DNA of 64,000 bases from Aquimarina sediminis (lineage in GTDB: Bacteria; Bacteroidota; Bacteroidia; Flavobacteriales; Flavobacteriaceae), in the NCBI RefSeq assembly GCF_002895435.1, contig NZ_POYJ01000013.1, positions 1 through 64,000 on the forward strand, written 5' to 3'. The notes under the pieces are model-generated. The model made no database searches and was not told where the DNA came from. It saw only the letters and a list, made by a program, of their open reading frames with translations. The position numbers and the translations under genes were made by a program. Below are positions 25,710 to 34,649 of the stretch, in pieces. Each line of letters opens with the position of its first letter. Position 1 is the first letter of the stretch.

Positions 25710-26165
25710 TTAAAGGATTTTAGCAACTTCTTGATTTACAAATTCTAAAAATCTTTCATCTTTCTCAGTAAAAGGATCTGGAGTTTCAGAATCAATATCA
25801 ATCTGACCAATATTTTCTTTATTCTTAAATAAAGGGATTACTATTTCTGATTTAACAGTAAAGCTACATGCGATATAGTTGTCCTGAGCCTGTACATCAG
25901 GAACTATAAAATTTTCATTTGAAACAGCAACCTGACCACAAATTCCTTTTCCAAAAGGAATAATCTCATGGTCTGTTTTTTCGCCTACATAGGTGCTAAG
26001 TTTTAATTCTTCTTTGTCTCCGTTTTTAAAATAAAAGCCAACCCAATCATAATAGTCAATACTATCCTTGAGTAGTTGGCAAATCATATTAAGTCTGTCT
26101 GTAACAGATTTATCCTCTTTTTTAAGTATGTTAATTACTTGAGGTTTTAAATTTTCAAAAAGCAT
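25710..26165 (-). CDS. GAF-domain protein, free methionine-(R)-sulfoxide reductase type
   Basis: The product is 151 aa, a single GAF domain. The GKGICGQVA and IACSFTVKSEIVIPLF segments carry the cysteines and binding-site pattern of fRMsr/MsrC enzymes, which reduce free methionine-R-sulfoxide. That function is inferred from these motifs. It lies 40 bp upstream of galE in the same direction. Confidence 0.82.
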   Translation of the reverse strand: MLFENLKPQVINILKKEDKSVTDRLNMICQLLKDSIDYYDWVGFYFKNGDKEELKLSTYVGEKTDHEIIPFGKGICGQVAVSNENFIVPDVQAQDNYIACSFTVKSEIVIPLFKNKENIGQIDIDSETPDPFTEKDERFLEFVNQEVAKIL

Positions 26166-26607
26166 TCCTTACAATTTTTCTCGGTAAAAATATCTAAAAT
26201 ATTTATAAAAGCCCGCTATTTGTTGTGGTATTGTTTTGTTAAAAAAAGTATGCAAAAAGAAATGATAACCTTGGTAATTGTTATAAGTATAATGTATTTT
26301 TGGTGCCTTAATCAGGATTTTTGATTATTAAATAAGTGTTTGATTTTAAGGCTTTATTGTTGAATGTATGTTGATGCCATAGCTAAAAAAATGAATAAGA
26401 ATAGTTTCTGGATGTGATAATATTTGATTCTTTTCTGGGTATGAAGTCATATATGTATATTAATAGTAAGAACGTAAGAAAACACTGATAATAAAATATT
26501 GATTATATTTAATGTAGTTAAGAGTGTACTTAATCTGATTTTGAGGGAAGTTCGGGTTGTAAGGTGTTCTAAACTATGATTGTGATTTGGATAAAACAAA
26601 AAGGGAT
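26166..26607. other. Intergenic region (~440 bp), nothing recognised
   Basis: This AT-rich region lies between two divergent genes. I see no RNA gene, repeat or clear TAnnTTTG promoter on either strand. Confidence 0.5.
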
Positions 26608-27372
26608 ATGATAAAAAGAGAATTAATCATGTTGATTTTTTCTATGATGTTTTTCTGTTGTAGTGAAGCAAAAGTAGTTCGCGAACCTACGGTTCAAACG
26701 ATGGCACTTTTAGAAAAATCTAAGGCATTGCAATTACGAGGAGAGAGAGTAGAGCAAAGTATGCTTAGAAAAAAGGATTCTATAGAAATGCTTATTGGAG
26801 AAACTGATAGTCATGATGTTTTGGGTGATGGAGATTTTGTAAATCTTGAAGAAATTTCTAAGGATTTTGTTTTGGATATGAAATATGCTACTGCGGATAA
26901 CTTTTTGAAAGAAAAAGTGTATTCATGTGCTAAATGTTATGTGAGAGAGGTAGTAGCAAAGGCATTGGTAAAAGCAAACGCCGATTTGATTAAGCAGGGG
27001 TATAAAATAAAACTATTTGATTGCTATCGCCCACATAGTGTTCAGAAAAAAATGTGGAAGATCTTTCCAAATCCTGGGTATGTTGCTGACCCTAAAGGAG
27101 GATCCATTCATAATAGGGGAGCTGCTGTTGATATTACTTTAGTAAAATTAGATGGTAGTTCGGTGGATATGGGTACAGAGTTTGATCATTTTGGAAAAGA
27201 AGCTCATCATGCATATACCAATCTTTCGCAAGCAGTGCTTGGTCACCGTAGATTATTGCGAGAAACTATGGTGAAACATGGGTTTAAAACAATAAGAACT
27301 GAGTGGTGGCACTATAATTTTAGGGCTAATGTGAGATTTAAAGTCTCGGATTTTAGATGGGAATGTGGTTGA
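26608..27372 (+). CDS. VanX-type D-alanyl-D-alanine dipeptidase lipoprotein
   Basis: The product is 254 aa from the chosen ATG. A TTG at 26587 is an alternative start but would only lengthen the charged N-terminus. A lipoprotein-like signal ends FFCC (C17/C18). Zinc-peptidase M15D motifs are present: YRPHS, SIHNRGAAVDI (His and Asp ligands), FDHFG and EWWHY (catalytic Glu and His ligand). The family hydrolyses D-Ala-D-Ala. With no van genes nearby, a peptidoglycan-recycling or turnover role is more likely than glycopeptide resistance. Confidence 0.88.
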   Translation: MIKRELIMLIFSMMFFCCSEAKVVREPTVQTMALLEKSKALQLRGERVEQSMLRKKDSIEMLIGETDSHDVLGDGDFVNLEEISKDFVLDMKYATADNFLKEKVYSCAKCYVREVVAKALVKANADLIKQGYKIKLFDCYRPHSVQKKMWKIFPNPGYVADPKGGSIHNRGAAVDITLVKLDGSSVDMGTEFDHFGKEAHHAYTNLSQAVLGHRRLLRETMVKHGFKTIRTEWWHYNFRANVRFKVSDFRWECG

Positions 27373-27393
27373 TCTAGAAAAAGACGATATTTT

Positions 27394-27426
27394 AAAAAAA
27401 CGACATCCATCGTAATGAATGCCGTT
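27394..27426 (-). terminator. Terminator after aceA (minus strand)
   Basis: Read on the minus strand, AACGGCAT pairs with ATGTCGTT (one G-U pair) and is followed by a run of T. Confidence 0.55.
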
Positions 27427-27469
27427 TTGGAGCACAATTGTAATAAATCGGAAAAAATTATGCTTGTCC

Positions 27470-28747
27470 CTAAAACTGTTCTACTTCTGTACTACCTTCC
27501 ATAGCTACAGTAGAAGATTTACCTGATGTTACCGTGTTTTGTATCGCATCAAAATATGTGGTTCCTACAAAACCTTGGTGTTTTACTGCTCTAAAACCAT
27601 CTTTTTGTAGTGCGAATTCTCTTTCTTGTAATTCAGAATAACCTGCCATTCCTCTTTCTTTGTAAGCTTTTGATAATTCAAACATGCTAGTGTTTAGTGC
27701 ATGGAAACCTGCTAACGTAATAAACTGGAATTTGTATCCCATAGCAGCTAGTTCTTCTCTAAACGTTTCCATCTCTTTAACAGAAAGCTTTGATGCCCAA
27801 TTGAATGAAGGAGAGCAGTTATATGCTAACATTTGATCAGGATATTTGGCATGAATGGCTTCAGCAAATCTACGTGCTTGTTCTAGATCAGGATTACTTG
27901 TTTCCATCCAGATTAGATCTGCATATGGAGCATATGACAATCCTCTGTCAATTCCTTGCTCGATTCCGTTATTTACATGAAAAAAACCTTCATCAGTACG
28001 TTCTCCAGTTATAAACTTTTTGTCGCGTTCATCTACATCGCTGGTTAATAAGTTTGCAGCATCTGCATCGGTACGAGCAATGATAATTGCAGGTACGCCC
28101 ATTACATCTGCGGCTAGACGAGCAGCAACTAGTTTGTTAATTGCTTCTTGAGTAGGAACCAATACTTTGCCTCCAAGGTGCCCACATTTTTTAGCAGAAC
28201 TTAACTGATCTTCAAAATGAACTCCACTGGCTCCTGATTCGATCATGGATTTCATTAACTCAAAAGCGTTTAGATTACCTCCAAACCCAGCTTCTGCGTC
28301 GGCAACAATCGGTACTAGGTAATCTTTTTTGTTTTTTTCGCCATTGACGATTTGAATTTGATCTGACCTCAGTAAAGCGTTGTTGATTCTTTTTACCACC
28401 TGAGGCACACTATTTACAGGATATAGAGATTGATCAGGATACATTTGTCCTGCAAGGTTGGCATCTGCCGCTACTTGCCATCCGCTTAGGTAGATAGCTT
28501 CTAATCCTGCTTCAACTTCTTGTACAGCCTGATTACCGGTTAATGCTCCTAATCCTGCTACAAAATTCTGAGTTTTTAGTTTGATCCATAATTTTTCTGA
28601 ACCTAGTTTAGCAATGCTATGCTCGATTTTGTAGGATCCTTGTAGTTTTACCACATCTTCAGCTGTGTATGGGCGTTCTACATTCTTCCATCTTGGATTT
28701 GTAGTCCAGTCGATGATCAATTCTTCTACTCTCTGTTCTGTGTTCAT
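27470..28747 (-). CDS. aceA: Isocitrate lyase
   Basis: The product is 425 aa and splits isocitrate into glyoxylate and succinate, the first glyoxylate-shunt enzyme. It carries the catalytic KKCGHLGGK loop, ADAEAGFGG with metal-binding Asp, and ARTDADAA. The length fits bacterial AceA. It lies 91 bp downstream of aceB on the same strand, as an aceBA operon, with a divergent regulator beyond aceB. It allows growth on acetate or fatty acids. Confidence 0.97.
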   Translation of the reverse strand: MNTEQRVEELIIDWTTNPRWKNVERPYTAEDVVKLQGSYKIEHSIAKLGSEKLWIKLKTQNFVAGLGALTGNQAVQEVEAGLEAIYLSGWQVAADANLAGQMYPDQSLYPVNSVPQVVKRINNALLRSDQIQIVNGEKNKKDYLVPIVADAEAGFGGNLNAFELMKSMIESGASGVHFEDQLSSAKKCGHLGGKVLVPTQEAINKLVAARLAADVMGVPAIIIARTDADAANLLTSDVDERDKKFITGERTDEGFFHVNNGIEQGIDRGLSYAPYADLIWMETSNPDLEQARRFAEAIHAKYPDQMLAYNCSPSFNWASKLSVKEMETFREELAAMGYKFQFITLAGFHALNTSMFELSKAYKERGMAGYSELQEREFALQKDGFRAVKHQGFVGTTYFDAIQNTVTSGKSSTVAMEGSTEVEQF

Positions 28748-28838
28748 GACATATTGATTTTAGCTATATTAATTTGTTTTTGGTGTCTCAAAACTTAAGG
28801 TTTGAGCTGTCTTTTTTATACTTTCGGATATAATTATG

Positions 28839-30437
28839 TTATACATATTGATATGCTCTGGTTGTAAGAAATTCTTCAAACTCTTCTGCTGTTACCAGTT
28901 GATAGAAGATATCGATAGCATTTTGGTAATTTGCGGTCTCAAAAAGAGAGTCTCCAACTTGGTTTTTAATCACTTCGAGCTCATCGTCAAAAAGAAGGTG
29001 AAACAATGTGTTATTAAATGTTCTGTTGTCATCTAATAAGACTTGATTTTTTAACCACTGCCATATTTGAGTTCTACTGATTTCTGCGGTAGCTGCATCT
29101 TCCATAAGATGATATAATGCAACCGCTCCGTTGCCTCCTAGCCAAGTTGCTATATAATGTATCCCTACATTAATGTTTTCTCGAATTCCTTTTTCGGTTA
29201 TCGTTCCTTTTGGGATTTCTAACAGGTCACTCTCGGTAATTTTTAGATCATTTAGTTTTACATCTACCTGATTTGGAGTAGGCATGTAGGTATCAAATAC
29301 TTGTAGGGCTAATTTTACCATACCCGGATGTGCTACCCATGTGCCATCATGACCATTCTTTACTTCTCGTTCTTTATCAGCTTGTACTTTTGCAAAGGCA
29401 ATTGTGTTTTTGCTGTCATCATTTTTAATAGGTATTTGGGCAGCCATACCTCCGATAGCCAGAATATTTCTTTTATGACATCTTTGGATAACTAATTTGC
29501 TGTAGGAGTCCATAAATGGACTAGCCATTGTTACCTGAGCACGATCAGGAACTACAAAACTTTGATGATTTCTTAGTTTTTTGATATAGCTAAAGATGTA
29601 ATCCCATCTTCCACAATTAAGCCCTACGATATGATCTTTTAATGCATAAATAATTTCATCTAGTTGAAAACTTGCTGTAATGGTTTCAATTAATACGGTA
29701 ACTTTTACTGTTCCATGTTCGATTCCAAGATATTCTTCAGAAAAATCGATTACATCGTTCCACCAGATAGCTTCTGTAAAATGTTCTAGTTTAGGGATGT
29801 AATAGTATGGTCCTGTACCATTTTCTTTAAGCTGCTCATTGTTATGAAATAAGTACAGTGCAAAATCAAACAGTGAAGCACACATTTCCTGATTTTTGAT
29901 CAAAAGATGTTTCTCATTGAGGTGTAATCCTCTGGGTCTTACAATTAAAGTAGCAGTTGTTTCTTCTAGTCGATAGGTTTTATCTCTTTTTGGATTATAA
30001 AACGAAATAGTTTTATCAACGGCATCTTTTAGGTTCTTTTGCCCTTGAAGACAATTTTCCCAAAGAGGAGCATTGCTATCTTCAAAATCTGCCATAAATG
30101 TTTTGGCACCTGAGTTTAGAGCATTAATAACCATTTTTCTATCGACGGGACCTGTAATTTCTACTCTGCGATCTTGTAGGTCGGTAGGAATTGGTGAGGC
30201 TGCCCATTCACTATTGCGAATCTCTTTGGTGTTTTCTGGAAAAGAAGGATGAGTTCCCAAATCAAACAACTGTTGTTGACACTCACGATTTTTTAAAAGG
30301 ACCAATCGTCTTTCGTTAAAACGATTTTGCAGTGCCTCTAAAAAGGTCAGTGCGCCATCGGTTAAAATTTCTGGATGGTAGTTTTTAACTTCTTTAGTAA
30401 AGCTAATTTTCTGACTAAGGTTTGTCTGTGTTTCCAT
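28839..30437 (-). CDS. aceB: Malate synthase A
   Basis: The product is 532 aa from ATG at 30437; an upstream in-frame start at 30461 would fall in the putative -7 region and is less likely. It condenses glyoxylate with acetyl-CoA to malate. Signature segments are ADFEDSNAPLWEN, IVRPRGLHLNEKH and LNCGRWDYIFSYIKKL with the catalytic-region acidic residues. A minus-strand promoter is plausible: TTG complementary to 30486-30488 and TAATATTG complementary to 30460-30467, with 18-bp spacing. A palindrome sits just upstream of it. Confidence 0.96.
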   Translation of the reverse strand: METQTNLSQKISFTKEVKNYHPEILTDGALTFLEALQNRFNERRLVLLKNRECQQQLFDLGTHPSFPENTKEIRNSEWAASPIPTDLQDRRVEITGPVDRKMVINALNSGAKTFMADFEDSNAPLWENCLQGQKNLKDAVDKTISFYNPKRDKTYRLEETTATLIVRPRGLHLNEKHLLIKNQEMCASLFDFALYLFHNNEQLKENGTGPYYYIPKLEHFTEAIWWNDVIDFSEEYLGIEHGTVKVTVLIETITASFQLDEIIYALKDHIVGLNCGRWDYIFSYIKKLRNHQSFVVPDRAQVTMASPFMDSYSKLVIQRCHKRNILAIGGMAAQIPIKNDDSKNTIAFAKVQADKEREVKNGHDGTWVAHPGMVKLALQVFDTYMPTPNQVDVKLNDLKITESDLLEIPKGTITEKGIRENINVGIHYIATWLGGNGAVALYHLMEDAATAEISRTQIWQWLKNQVLLDDNRTFNNTLFHLLFDDELEVIKNQVGDSLFETANYQNAIDIFYQLVTAEEFEEFLTTRAYQYV

Positions 30438-30488
30438 AACTATTATCGTTTGAGTGAACAATATTAAAAAAAAGTTTTTTATAAAACA

Positions 30489-30502
30489 AGCGAACGTTCG
30501 CT
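30489..30502. promoter_or_regulatory. Palindromic operator candidate AGCGAACGTTCGCT
   Basis: This perfect 14-bp palindrome lies in the divergent region between aceB and the XRE-type regulator. It abuts the -33 side of the inferred aceB promoter and lies 20 bp upstream of the -33 TTG of the regulator gene. It is GC-rich against an AT-rich background. It is a good candidate for binding by the adjacent regulator. Confidence 0.6.
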
Positions 30503-30521
30503 AAATGTGAACTTTTGCTTT

Positions 30522-30552
30522 TTGAGCAATTACGCAAAAATGGTTACTTTTG
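30522..30552 (+). promoter_or_regulatory. Promoter TTG-N20-TACTTTTG of the glyoxylate-shunt regulator
   Basis: TTG at 30522-30524 and an exact TAnnTTTG box at 30545-30552 are separated by 20 bp. The ATG at 30557 follows the box by 4 nt, so the transcript is predicted to be leaderless or nearly so. This also argues against the TTG start at 30515. Confidence 0.6.
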
Positions 30553-30556
30553 GCAC

Positions 30557-32038
30557 ATGGCAATAGCAGAAGAATATATTAGATTGATTTTTGGTCTGAA
30601 AATCAGACAGATACGAACTGAGAAGGATTTGTCTCTTTTTGGGTTATCTAAGTTGTGTGGACTTTCTAAGTCGTACTTAAATGAAATAGAAAAAGGGAAG
30701 AAATATCCCAAAACAGATAAAATTATCAAACTGGCAGAAACGTTTGATGTGGCATATGATGATCTGGTGTCTTTAAAATTAGATAAGAACCTGGCTCCGA
30801 TAGGTGAAATTTTGCAATCAGGTATATTAGACGAAATCCCGTTAGAGTTATTCGGGATACAACAGAGTGATTTAATTGATATTATAGCAAATGCGCCATC
30901 AAAGGTTAATGCTTTTATAAGTACTATCATCGAGATTGCTCAGCATTATAATATGAGCCGAGAAAGTTTTTATCTCGCTTCTTTGCGATCCTATCAAGAA
31001 GCACATAATAACTTTTTTAAGGATCTTGAAGATAAAGTTGTAAAATTTGCTAATTCATATCAATTGGATTTTAATGGTAAGATTACTTCGGGTGAATTAG
31101 AAGAAATTTTAAAAGAAGAATATGGATATGTAATTAATGAGGCTGGGATTCCGAAACAAGAAGAATTGGATAATTTAAGATCGGTTTTTGTGCCGTCTAC
31201 AAAAACCCTTTTATTATCTGATCGAGTAGATGAGGCACAAAAAACCTTTATTTATGCAAAGGAATTGGGGTATCAGTATTTAGAGATAATAGAGAGACCT
31301 TATACTTTTTCGTGGATAAAGTATGATAATTTTGAAGAAGTACTACATAATTTTTATGCATCGTATTTTGCAGGAGCATTAATTATTCCTAGAGCTCATT
31401 TAAAAGAACATCTTAAAGAATTGTTCTCTGCAAAAAAGTTTTCTGAGAAGTCTTTTCATAAAATTATGAAGCTTTATAATGCTTCTCCAGAATCTTTTTA
31501 TCAACGTCTTACTAATATATTGCCAAAGGATTTTGGAATGCAAAATGTGTTCTTTCTTCGGTTCACTCATAAATTGGGAGCAGAGAAGTTTAATTTGGTT
31601 AAAGAATTACATATTACGCATCAGCAACAACCTCATGCCAATGAGGTTAATGAGCACTACTGTAGGAGGTGGATGGCTATAAAAATATTACAACATGTGG
31701 CAAACAAAGATTTGGACTATGCATTTAACATTCAGATTTCTGATTATGTAGATACCGATCAACAATATTTGGTGTTTACTTCGGCGACCAAAGATCCTTT
31801 TAGAAAAGATTATTATCGCAGTATTGGAATTGGCTTTTTGCATTCACCTACTTTAGAGAAAAAGATAAACTTTGTTAATGATTCAAAAATACTGAAAGAA
31901 AAAGTAGGAGTTACCTGTGAGTCTTGTTCACTGGCAGATTGTGATGTTAGGATGGCTCCTCCAAAGCATTTGTTAACCAAAGAGAAACATAGAAAAACCG
32001 CAGCGTTGGTGGCTGATATCATGAAGGAGTATTCTTAG
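30557..32038 (+). CDS. XRE-family regulator of the glyoxylate shunt (RamB/ScfR-like)
   Basis: The product is 493 aa. Residues about 12-65 form an XRE helix-turn-helix (LSLFGLSKLCGLSKSYLNEI). The middle resembles an ImmA/IrrE-like region. The C-terminus has a cysteine cluster CESCSLADC followed by R-x-PPKHL, as in the short-chain fatty acyl transcriptional regulators. Relatives such as RamB control acetate and glyoxylate metabolism, and the gene is divergent from aceBA. The ATG at 30557 was chosen because the promoter box lies between it and the upstream TTG. Confidence 0.85.
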   Translation: MAIAEEYIRLIFGLKIRQIRTEKDLSLFGLSKLCGLSKSYLNEIEKGKKYPKTDKIIKLAETFDVAYDDLVSLKLDKNLAPIGEILQSGILDEIPLELFGIQQSDLIDIIANAPSKVNAFISTIIEIAQHYNMSRESFYLASLRSYQEAHNNFFKDLEDKVVKFANSYQLDFNGKITSGELEEILKEEYGYVINEAGIPKQEELDNLRSVFVPSTKTLLLSDRVDEAQKTFIYAKELGYQYLEIIERPYTFSWIKYDNFEEVLHNFYASYFAGALIIPRAHLKEHLKELFSAKKFSEKSFHKIMKLYNASPESFYQRLTNILPKDFGMQNVFFLRFTHKLGAEKFNLVKELHITHQQQPHANEVNEHYCRRWMAIKILQHVANKDLDYAFNIQISDYVDTDQQYLVFTSATKDPFRKDYYRSIGIGFLHSPTLEKKINFVNDSKILKEKVGVTCESCSLADCDVRMAPPKHLLTKEKHRKTAALVADIMKEYS

Positions 32039-32068
32039 ATTTTTGTAAAAATGAAGTTTCAAAATAAT

Positions 32069-32098
32069 AAAACCATCTCGAATCATCGAGATGGTTTT
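32069..32098. terminator. Bidirectional terminator between regulator gene and groL
   Basis: AAAACCATCTCGA pairs with TCGAGATGGTTTT over a short loop, between two convergent genes. Confidence 0.85.
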
Positions 32099-32158
32099 AT
32101 ATTCTTAGCAAAATTTATATTCATAAACTTGCTACATAATTTTATTGTCGCTAGACCA

Positions 32159-33799
32159 CTACATCATTCCTGGCATACCTCCGCCCATTGGTGGCATTCC
32201 GCCTCCAGCTGCAGGAGTATCCTCCTTGATATCTGTCAATGCACATTCTGTAGTAAGGATCATACCTGATACAGATGCGGCATTCTCAAGAGCGATACGA
32301 GTTACTTTCTTAGGATCGATAATTCCTGCTTTTAGCATATCTACATACGCTTCAGATTTGGCATCATAACCAAAGTTATCTTTTCCTTCTAGTACCTTAG
32401 AAATTACGACAGAGCCTTCACCTCCAGCATTTTCAACAATTGTTCTAAGTGGAGATTCGATAGCGCGGTTTACGATTTGTATTCCAGTTGCTTCATCAGC
32501 ATTTTCGGTTTTTACTTTATCTAATACAGATTTAGCTCTTACCAAAGCAACACCACCACCGGCAACGATACCTTCTTCGACTGCAGCACGAGTTGCATGA
32601 AGAGCATCGTCTACACGATCTTTCTTTTCTTTCATCTCTACTTCAGATGCAGCGCCTACATATAGTACAGCTACACCACCTGCTAATTTAGCCAAACGCT
32701 CCTGTAGTTTCTCTCTGTCATAGTCAGAAGTAGTAGTTTCTATTTGAGCTTTGATCTGATTTACTCTGTTTTTGATTAAATCTTCTCCACCTGCTCCATT
32801 AACAACTGTAGTGTTGTCTTTGTCGATGGCAACTTTTTCTGCGGTTCCCAGGTGTTCTATAGTTGTGTTTTCTAATGTAAATCCACGTTCTTCAGAGATT
32901 ACTGTACCTCCTGTTAAGATAGCGATATCTTCTAGCATTGCTTTACGTCTGTCTCCAAAACCAGGAGCTTTTACAGCTGCTATTTTAAGTGCACCACGCA
33001 GTTTGTTTACAACTAATGTTGCTAATGCTTCTCCGTCTACATCTTCAGCAATGATTAGAAGTGGTTTTCCAGTTTGAGCAACGGGCTCTAAAACAGGAAG
33101 AAGGTCTTTCATAGCAGATATTTTCTTGTCGTATAATAAGATATACGGGTTTTCAAGATCTGCAGTCATTTTTTCGCTGTTGGTTACAAAGTATGGAGAA
33201 AGATATCCTCTGTCAAATTGCATTCCCTCTACGATATCTACTGTAGTATCAGTTCCTTTTGCTTCCTCTACAGTGATCACACCTTCTTTGCCAACTTTTT
33301 CGAAAGCTTGAGCGATAAGATCACCTATGGTTTCGTCGTTGTTAGCAGATATAGCAGCAACTTGTTTGATTTTATCAGAAGAGTCCCCAACTTCTTTTGT
33401 TTGTTTAGCAAGATCGTCGGTAATTGCTTTTACAGCTTTATCAATACCTCTTTTAAGGTCCATTGGGTTAGCGCCAGCAGCAACATTTTTAAGTCCTTCT
33501 TTTACAATGGCTTGCGCTAATACGGTAGCAGTGGTTGTACCATCACCTGCAAGATCATTTGTTTTAGAAGCTACTTCTTTTACCATTTGTGCTCCCATAT
33601 TTTCAAGAGCATCTTCAAGTTCAACTTCTTTTGCTACAGAAACTCCATCTTTAGTAACTGTAGGAGCTCCAAAAGATTTACTTATAATTACATTACGACC
33701 TTTGGGTCCTAAAGTTACTTTTACTGCATTGGCTAATGCATCCACACCACGTTTGATACCGTCACGTGCTTCTATGTCAAATTTTATGTCTTTTGCCAT
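32159..33799 (-). CDS. groL: Chaperonin GroEL
   Basis: The product is 546 aa, a full-length 60-kDa chaperonin. It has ATP-binding GPKGRNVII and DGTTTATVLAQ, the AEEGIVAGGG-type segment, and the Gly/Met-rich tail GGMPPMGGGMPGMM. It forms the folding chamber with GroES, encoded 81 bp upstream on the same strand. Together they end a long minus-strand gene run. Confidence 0.98.
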   Translation of the reverse strand: MAKDIKFDIEARDGIKRGVDALANAVKVTLGPKGRNVIISKSFGAPTVTKDGVSVAKEVELEDALENMGAQMVKEVASKTNDLAGDGTTTATVLAQAIVKEGLKNVAAGANPMDLKRGIDKAVKAITDDLAKQTKEVGDSSDKIKQVAAISANNDETIGDLIAQAFEKVGKEGVITVEEAKGTDTTVDIVEGMQFDRGYLSPYFVTNSEKMTADLENPYILLYDKKISAMKDLLPVLEPVAQTGKPLLIIAEDVDGEALATLVVNKLRGALKIAAVKAPGFGDRRKAMLEDIAILTGGTVISEERGFTLENTTIEHLGTAEKVAIDKDNTTVVNGAGGEDLIKNRVNQIKAQIETTTSDYDREKLQERLAKLAGGVAVLYVGAASEVEMKEKKDRVDDALHATRAAVEEGIVAGGGVALVRAKSVLDKVKTENADEATGIQIVNRAIESPLRTIVENAGGEGSVVISKVLEGKDNFGYDAKSEAYVDMLKAGIIDPKKVTRIALENAASVSGMILTTECALTDIKEDTPAAGGGMPPMGGGMPGMM

Positions 33800-33880
33800 G
33801 ATATGTATTTGTTTTGATTTTTTTGAATCCTGAGAAAAAAATTAGGATTCGGAATTTGTGTTTTTAAGAATAGACGGTTC

Positions 33881-34156
33881 TTAAACTATTGCAAGGATAT
33901 CATCCTCACGCATAATTAAATAATCATTTCCATCTAATTTTAACTCGGTACCGGCATATTTACCGTAAAGTACAGTATCACCAACTTTGACAGTCATATC
34001 GTGATCTTTTTTACCACTGCCTACAGCGGCAACTTTACCTTTTTGTTGTTTTTCCTGAGCTGAGTCAGGAATAAATAGTCCTGATGCGGTTTGCGTCTCT
34101 GCAGGAAGTGGCTCTACAACCACACGGTCTGAAAGAGGTTTGATATTTACTCCCAT
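33881..34156 (-). CDS. groES: Co-chaperonin GroES
   Basis: The product is 91 aa from ATG at 34156 (MGVNIKPLSDRVVVEP). An in-frame start 120 bp upstream would add 40 non-conserved residues that overlap the intergenic region, so it is rejected. The mobile loop ETQTASGLFIPDSA and the C-terminal DDILAIV are typical. It caps the GroEL ring. Confidence 0.96.
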   Translation of the reverse strand: MGVNIKPLSDRVVVEPLPAETQTASGLFIPDSAQEKQQKGKVAAVGSGKKDHDMTVKVGDTVLYGKYAGTELKLDGNDYLIMREDDILAIV

Positions 34157-34251
34157 TATGATTTGTTTTTTATTATTTAAAGTTAAAATGAAATCTTCGA
34201 TGCTACTTATTTCAGAAATTATGCCAGTGGTACGATACTGACAAATTGAAA

Positions 34252-34290
34252 TAAAAAAATGTCGACCGTATGACAAGTCGACATTTTTTT
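34252..34290 (-). terminator. Terminator after secG (minus strand)
   Basis: AAAAAATGTCGAC pairs with GTCGACATTTTTT around a short loop, between secG and groES. It would separate groESL from the upstream run, giving groESL its own transcription start. Confidence 0.75.
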
Positions 34291-34312
34291 TAATCTGTTT
34301 TATATAAAGATG

Positions 34313-34642
34313 CTAATTTTTGTCATCATCTGTTGTTGCGGGAGGGGTTACAGGAGTTTCAATTTGAACATTATCAGTATTTACTTTTGATTCCTGAACA
34401 GTGTTTCCACCCATTAAATCTATATTAGATAATAAAATCAATACTAACAATAGAGTTGCTAAAGTCCAAGTACTTTTATCTAAAAAGTCTGTAGTCTTTT
34501 TTACTCCACCCAATTGTTGTGTTCCACCTCCACCAAAAGAAGAAGATAATCCACCTCCTTTAGGGTTTTGTACCATAATTACTATTACAAGTAAAAACGA
34601 TACGATAACGATTAGTATTAAAAAGATTGAAAACGTTGTCAT
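34313..34642 (-). CDS. secG: Preprotein translocase subunit SecG
   Basis: The product is 109 aa with two transmembrane helices (about residues 4-23 and 55-75) linked by NPKGGGLSSSFGGGG, the SecG signature. The C-terminal tail is polar and Thr/Pro-rich. It is an accessory subunit of the SecYEG channel. It lies 7 bp downstream of the TPR gene. Confidence 0.92.
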   Translation of the reverse strand: MTTFSIFLILIVIVSFLLVIVIMVQNPKGGGLSSSFGGGGTQQLGGVKKTTDFLDKSTWTLATLLLVLILLSNIDLMGGNTVQESKVNTDNVQIETPVTPPATTDDDKN

Positions 34643-34649
34643 TATATTG

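Noticed and set aside
26608..27372. Glycopeptide-resistance VanX
   Set aside because: No vanH, vanA or vanRS genes nearby; a general D-Ala-D-Ala dipeptidase is the safer call.
30515..30556. TTG start for the XRE-type regulator
   Set aside because: A near-perfect promoter lies between this TTG and the ATG at 30557, so the TTG would not be transcribed.
32051..33833. Several plus-strand open frames across groL
   Set aside because: They are shadows on the strand opposite groL, with no family similarity.
33881..34276. Longer groES start adding 40 residues
   Set aside because: GroES begins MGVNIKPLSDR; the extension is not conserved and overlaps the upstream untranslated region.
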